The translations under genes were made by a program, and so were the position numbers. From the NCBI GenBank assembly GCA_964396225.1, contig CAYNEL010000031.1, positions 1 to 10,741 of the forward strand: a stretch of DNA of 10,741 bases, given 5' to 3'. Positions 6,809 through 10,741 of the stretch are shown here, one piece after another. Position 1 is the first letter of the stretch. Every line of letters starts with the position of its first letter. A model generated the notes under the pieces. The model searched no databases and was not told the DNA's origin. It was given only the letters and a program-made list of their open reading frames with translations. Source of the DNA: CAYNEL01 sp964396225. Lineage in GTDB: Bacteria; Patescibacteriota; Minisyncoccia; Moranbacterales; UBA1568.

Positions 6809-7060
6809 ATGTCAAGCCAACGCCGTACAAGTACGGGTATCAGGCTGGCGCTGGTGCCCATGGCATCCCGACCTGAGCCGGAGCCATCGGCTGAGCCCGT
6901 CCCGCATCCGCTCACGATGGTATGGCGGTGTCAGCAGGCCTGTCTCGAACTCGGCCTCTGGATGTGGCAGGCAGCCTGCCTTTCCTGGTTGCCGTCTGCA
7001 CCGCGTCGTCCGAGTCAGAAACGGTCCTTGCCCCACCGCCAGTACTTCATCCCGTGCTGA
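6809..7060 (+). CDS. Small Trp/Cys-rich hypothetical protein (83 aa), unrecognised
   Basis: The ATG at 6809 follows AAAGGAGG (6797-6804), the strongest SD in the window, with a 4-nt gap; a second GGAGG lies just upstream. This overrides the longer open frame starting at 6762 in another phase and in-frame extensions before 6809. The product has a basic start (SSQRRTSTG), a Pro/Glu linker (21-34), a compact hydrophobic stretch at about 36-61 with W39, C41, C45, W51, W53, C57 and W60, then a basic, Pro-containing tail ending in C83. The hydrophobic stretch could be a membrane-associated helix or a metal- or disulfide-bearing helix. No known family is recognised. It has its own promoter (6743-6771) and terminator (7083-7116), so it looks like a single-gene transcription unit. 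Confidence 0.6.
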   Translation: MSSQRRTSTGIRLALVPMASRPEPEPSAEPVPHPLTMVWRCQQACLELGLWMWQAACLSWLPSAPRRPSQKRSLPHRQYFIPC

Positions 7061-7082
7061 ATCCAGCCGCTCTTGCCCAGTT

Positions 7083-7116
7083 GCCGCGTTCCATCAAGGG
7101 ACGCGGCCTTTCTTTT
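7083..7116 (+). terminator. Intrinsic terminator after the 83-aa gene
   Basis: GCCGCGT (7083-7089) pairs with ACGCGGC (7101-7107) around an 11-nt loop and is followed by CTTTCTTTT. The U-tract runs straight into the extended -10 of the amidase gene at 7116, so termination and re-initiation are packed into about 40 bp. Confidence 0.75.
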
Positions 7117-7124
7117 GCTACACT
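7116..7124 (+). promoter_or_regulatory. Predicted extended -10 promoter of the amidase operon (leaderless start)
   Basis: TGC-TACACT ends 8 nt before the ATG at 7133, so transcription should begin at or within 1-2 nt of the start codon. The intervening GGTGAGGT resembles an SD, but it is too close to the ATG and would mostly not be transcribed. Confidence 0.55.
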
Positions 7125-7132
7125 GGTGAGGT

Positions 7133-7870
7133 ATGAAAATAGCCGTTACCGTCATCCTTCTTTCTCTCACCACCCTGGGCGCCCTGGGGTACAGCCGTCT
7201 TACGGAACCCGAGACACCCATCGTCATTATGAACGACGCGGCCGTCGCACCGGAAAGCCAGCCGGCCGAAACCGGAGTCCCGACGCCCCCCGACGCCTCC
7301 CCGGAAGCCGAAACTCCGGAAGCCGCCCCGGCCGCGCCTGTCGAGACGGCGCGCCCTCCCTCGGCTTCGACCCAGCCCGTGCCCGAAACTTCCCCAGCGC
7401 ACAAGCTGGCCGTCGTCGATCGCCTGGTGTCGTTCGGCTTCGAGGCTTCGGCCGCGCCGCGCGTCGTCGACACGGTGATCCTCCACTCTTCCTACAACCC
7501 GTTGGGCGGCGACCGCTATGCCATCGGGAAGATCGTGGATATTTACGAGAGCTACGGCGTGGCGGCGCATTACATCATCGGGCGTGACGGGACGATCCAT
7601 CGCCTGGTGGCCGAGAAGAACGTCGCCTACCATGCTGGTGCGGGCAAGATGCCGGACGGCCGGACGAACATCAACGCCTTCTCCATCGGCATCGAGCTGG
7701 TCAATACGGAGGAGGGGGAGTATACCGAGAAGCAGTACGCCGCGGTCAATGCCCTCCTGGCCGATATCCGGACGCGCCACTCCGTGCGCTTCGTCCTCGG
7801 GCATGGGGACATCGCCCCGGACCGCAAGACCGACCCCTGGAACCTGGACTGGAAACGTATCAAAAAATAA
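7133..7870 (+). CDS. N-acetylmuramoyl-L-alanine amidase (Amidase_2 / AmpD-PGRP family), exported
   Basis: The enzyme is predicted to cut the bond between N-acetylmuramic acid and the peptide stem of peptidoglycan, outside the membrane. The 245-residue protein has an N-terminal signal anchor (about 4-19, VTVILLSLTTLGALGY), a long Pro/Ala/Glu linker (about 24-88) and a compact Amidase_2 domain (about 100-245). The zinc ligands by analogy to AmpD are H118 (VILHSSY), H224 (LGHGDI) and D234 (TDPW). E188 (IGIELVN) and K232 (RKTDP) match the catalytic pair, and H167 sits in the conserved YHAG motif. All key residues are present, so it should be active. There is no separate wall-binding repeat. The next gene starts 6 nt after the stop, so the two form an operon. 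Roles in wall turnover or division are inferred. Confidence 0.93.
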   Translation: MKIAVTVILLSLTTLGALGYSRLTEPETPIVIMNDAAVAPESQPAETGVPTPPDASPEAETPEAAPAAPVETARPPSASTQPVPETSPAHKLAVVDRLVSFGFEASAAPRVVDTVILHSSYNPLGGDRYAIGKIVDIYESYGVAAHYIIGRDGTIHRLVAEKNVAYHAGAGKMPDGRTNINAFSIGIELVNTEEGEYTEKQYAAVNALLADIRTRHSVRFVLGHGDIAPDRKTDPWNLDWKRIKK

Positions 7871-7876
7871 GACATT

Positions 7877-8158
7877 ATGGCCGACCGGACGATCACCTTT
7901 GCTGTGGAGCGCGACCGCCTCTCGGTCCGCCTGACGGAAGACGGACGGGCGACGGCCGAGGAAGCTGTCTCTGACCAACTGACCGAGAGTACTCTCCTGG
8001 AAGCCTTGGACGCTCTCCTGGCGCGACAGAGCCTGGTTTTGGCCGATATCGCCGACATCCGGGTGGAGAGTTCTCTGCCGGAACACGCCCTTTCCCGCAG
8101 GATGGCCGAAACAGCGGTTCGGATGCTTCGTTTTGCCGGAAAGTCCGGGATTTCCTAA
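7877..8158 (+). CDS. Small protein resembling a degenerate TsaB N-lobe fragment
   Basis: The 93-residue product lies 6 nt after the amidase gene and is almost certainly cotranscribed. It opens with a strand-like ITFAVERDRLSVRLTEDG, then a helix (LLEALDALLARQSLVLADIA), a strand (DIRVESS) and a last helix (SRRMAETAVRMLRFAG). This order matches the start of TsaB (YeaZ), the partner of TsaD in making t6A in tRNA, where a helix ending in LxLxDLxxI precedes the GPGSFTGLR loop and a helix. Here the loop reads SSLPEHALSRR, so the key GPGSFTG motif is lost, and everything after the first lobe is absent (TsaB is usually over 200 residues). It may be a structural remnant, a scaffold protein or an unrelated fold. 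The family call is a pattern match and is weak; the gene itself is likely real. No SD is seen. Confidence 0.7.
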   Translation: MADRTITFAVERDRLSVRLTEDGRATAEEAVSDQLTESTLLEALDALLARQSLVLADIADIRVESSLPEHALSRRMAETAVRMLRFAGKSGIS

Positions 8159-8159
8159 C

Positions 8160-8185
8160 GGGGCGATTTGACAGCTTTTCGCCCC
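8160..8185. repeat. Hairpin overlapping the rpoB -35 box
   Basis: GGGGCGA (8160-8166) and TCGCCCC (8179-8185) are exact reverse complements, with the rpoB -35 box (8168-8173) in the loop. It starts 2 nt after the stop of the 93-aa gene and may be its terminator. However, the bases after it (TCTGCT) are a poor U-tract, so it could instead be a regulatory inverted repeat. Confidence 0.5.
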
Positions 8186-8200
8186 TCTGCTACTGTCAAA
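8167..8200. repeat. 8-bp inverted repeat spanning the rpoB promoter
   Basis: TTTGACAG (8167-8174) and CTGTCAAA (8193-8200) are perfect reverse complements 18 bp apart. One arm covers the -35 box and the other overlaps the -10 box and the bases after it. A dimeric repressor bound here would block RNA polymerase. Chance similarity is possible because one arm is itself the -35 consensus. Confidence 0.55.
8168..8196 (+). promoter_or_regulatory. Predicted strong promoter of rpoB
   Basis: A consensus TTGACA (8168-8173), an exact 17-nt spacer and TACTGT (8191-8196) preceded by TGC form the best sigma-70 promoter in the window. The predicted start is near 8203. Confidence 0.8.
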
Positions 8201-8202
8201 CA

Positions 8203-8449
8203 ACCACTCTCGGAACGCATCTGAAAGGTTTGTTCGGGTGAATACTTTTCAGATACGCTCTTCTTCCACCCTTCTCACGCACTAGGGACGCTCGGGGCTG
8301 TCGGAGGAGATTGAGAGATTCAGGGCAGAGGCCGCTGATTTCCAATCAGGATGGAAGGCATTTCTCGTTCGGACAAGTAAATATCTATTGACCAACCCAC
8401 TGGTCCCGCTTTTGTTTTCTATGAAGGCGGGAAGAGCGGGCGCTTTTCT
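8203..8449 (+). other. rpoB 5' leader with stem-loops
   Basis: The leader is about 247 nt and holds no convincing gene. An outer stem pairs ATCTGAAAGG (8219-8228) with CTTTTCAGAT (8245-8254), 10 bp with one G-U, extendable after a mismatch. Near the end, GACCA (8390-8394) pairs with TGGTC (8401-8405). CCCGCTTTT (8405-8413) can pair with either of two tandem segments, 8423-8431 or 8432-8440, which exclude each other and lie just before the start codon. No SD is present, so these folds could control rpoB translation or transcript elongation. Bases 8258-8389 show nothing else I can name. Confidence 0.45.

Positions 8450-10741
<2,292 letters not shown>

Noticed and set aside
6762..7136. 124-residue + strand open frame across the orphan-gene segment
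   Set aside because: It lacks an SD, overlaps the 83-aa gene that has AAAGGAGG, and reads through the terminator hairpin at 7083-7107.
8351..8380. Nine-codon ATG-to-TAA frame in the rpoB leader, and a 15-codon GTG frame at 8238-8285
   Set aside because: Both are short, lack a ribosome binding site and show no regulatory codon run, so a leader peptide is not supported.
8388..8416. TTGACC as a second -35 box close to rpoB
   Set aside because: The -10 position at a 17-nt spacing reads TTTGTT, which lacks the key A at position 2. The 8168-8196 promoter is far better.

Overview
The window is GC-rich bacterial DNA with short intergenic gaps. It combines large exported repeat proteins (lamin-tail, PKD and InlB-like modules), few Shine-Dalgarno (SD) sites outside two tiny genes, and an rpoB with no ribosomal protein gene in front of it. 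Together these suggest a member of the Patescibacteria/CPR or a similar lineage with a streamlined genome. That placement is inferred from style and not from a marker phylogeny. The firm identifications are RecO, an AmpD/PGRP-type amidase and the RNA polymerase beta subunit RpoB.

Layout. Positions 1-161 hold the tail of a + strand gene. It converges on a large - strand gene (225-2111) encoding an exported lamin-tail/PKD protein, and the two share a bidirectional terminator (about 189-225). The lamin-tail gene and recO (2268-2987, +) diverge from an intergenic region carrying a 32-bp near-perfect palindrome. Next comes a 964-residue surface protein (3112-6006, +) that looks like two exported proteins fused in frame, closed by a strong terminator. 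A two-helix membrane protein (6133-6483) follows, then two small orphan proteins (6529-6735 and 6809-7060), the only genes here with strong SD sites. After a terminator, an amidase gene (7133-7870) and a 93-residue TsaB-like fragment (7877-8158) form a two-gene operon. From 8168 a consensus promoter and a leader of roughly 250 nt lead into rpoB (8450 to the window edge), which is cut off after 764 residues.

How the genes relate. The stretch 225-7870 is dominated by envelope functions: two exported adhesin-like or scaffold-like proteins, a small membrane protein and a wall amidase. RecO (recombinational repair) and RpoB (transcription) are housekeeping genes. Most + strand genes appear to start from extended -10 promoters of the form TGn-TAnnnT. 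For recO and the amidase gene the -10 lies only 7-8 nt from the ATG, which predicts leaderless mRNAs. I saw no tRNA, rRNA, CRISPR array or insertion sequence. There is no gene-free stretch over 300 bases; the longest, 8159-8449, is the rpoB promoter and leader.
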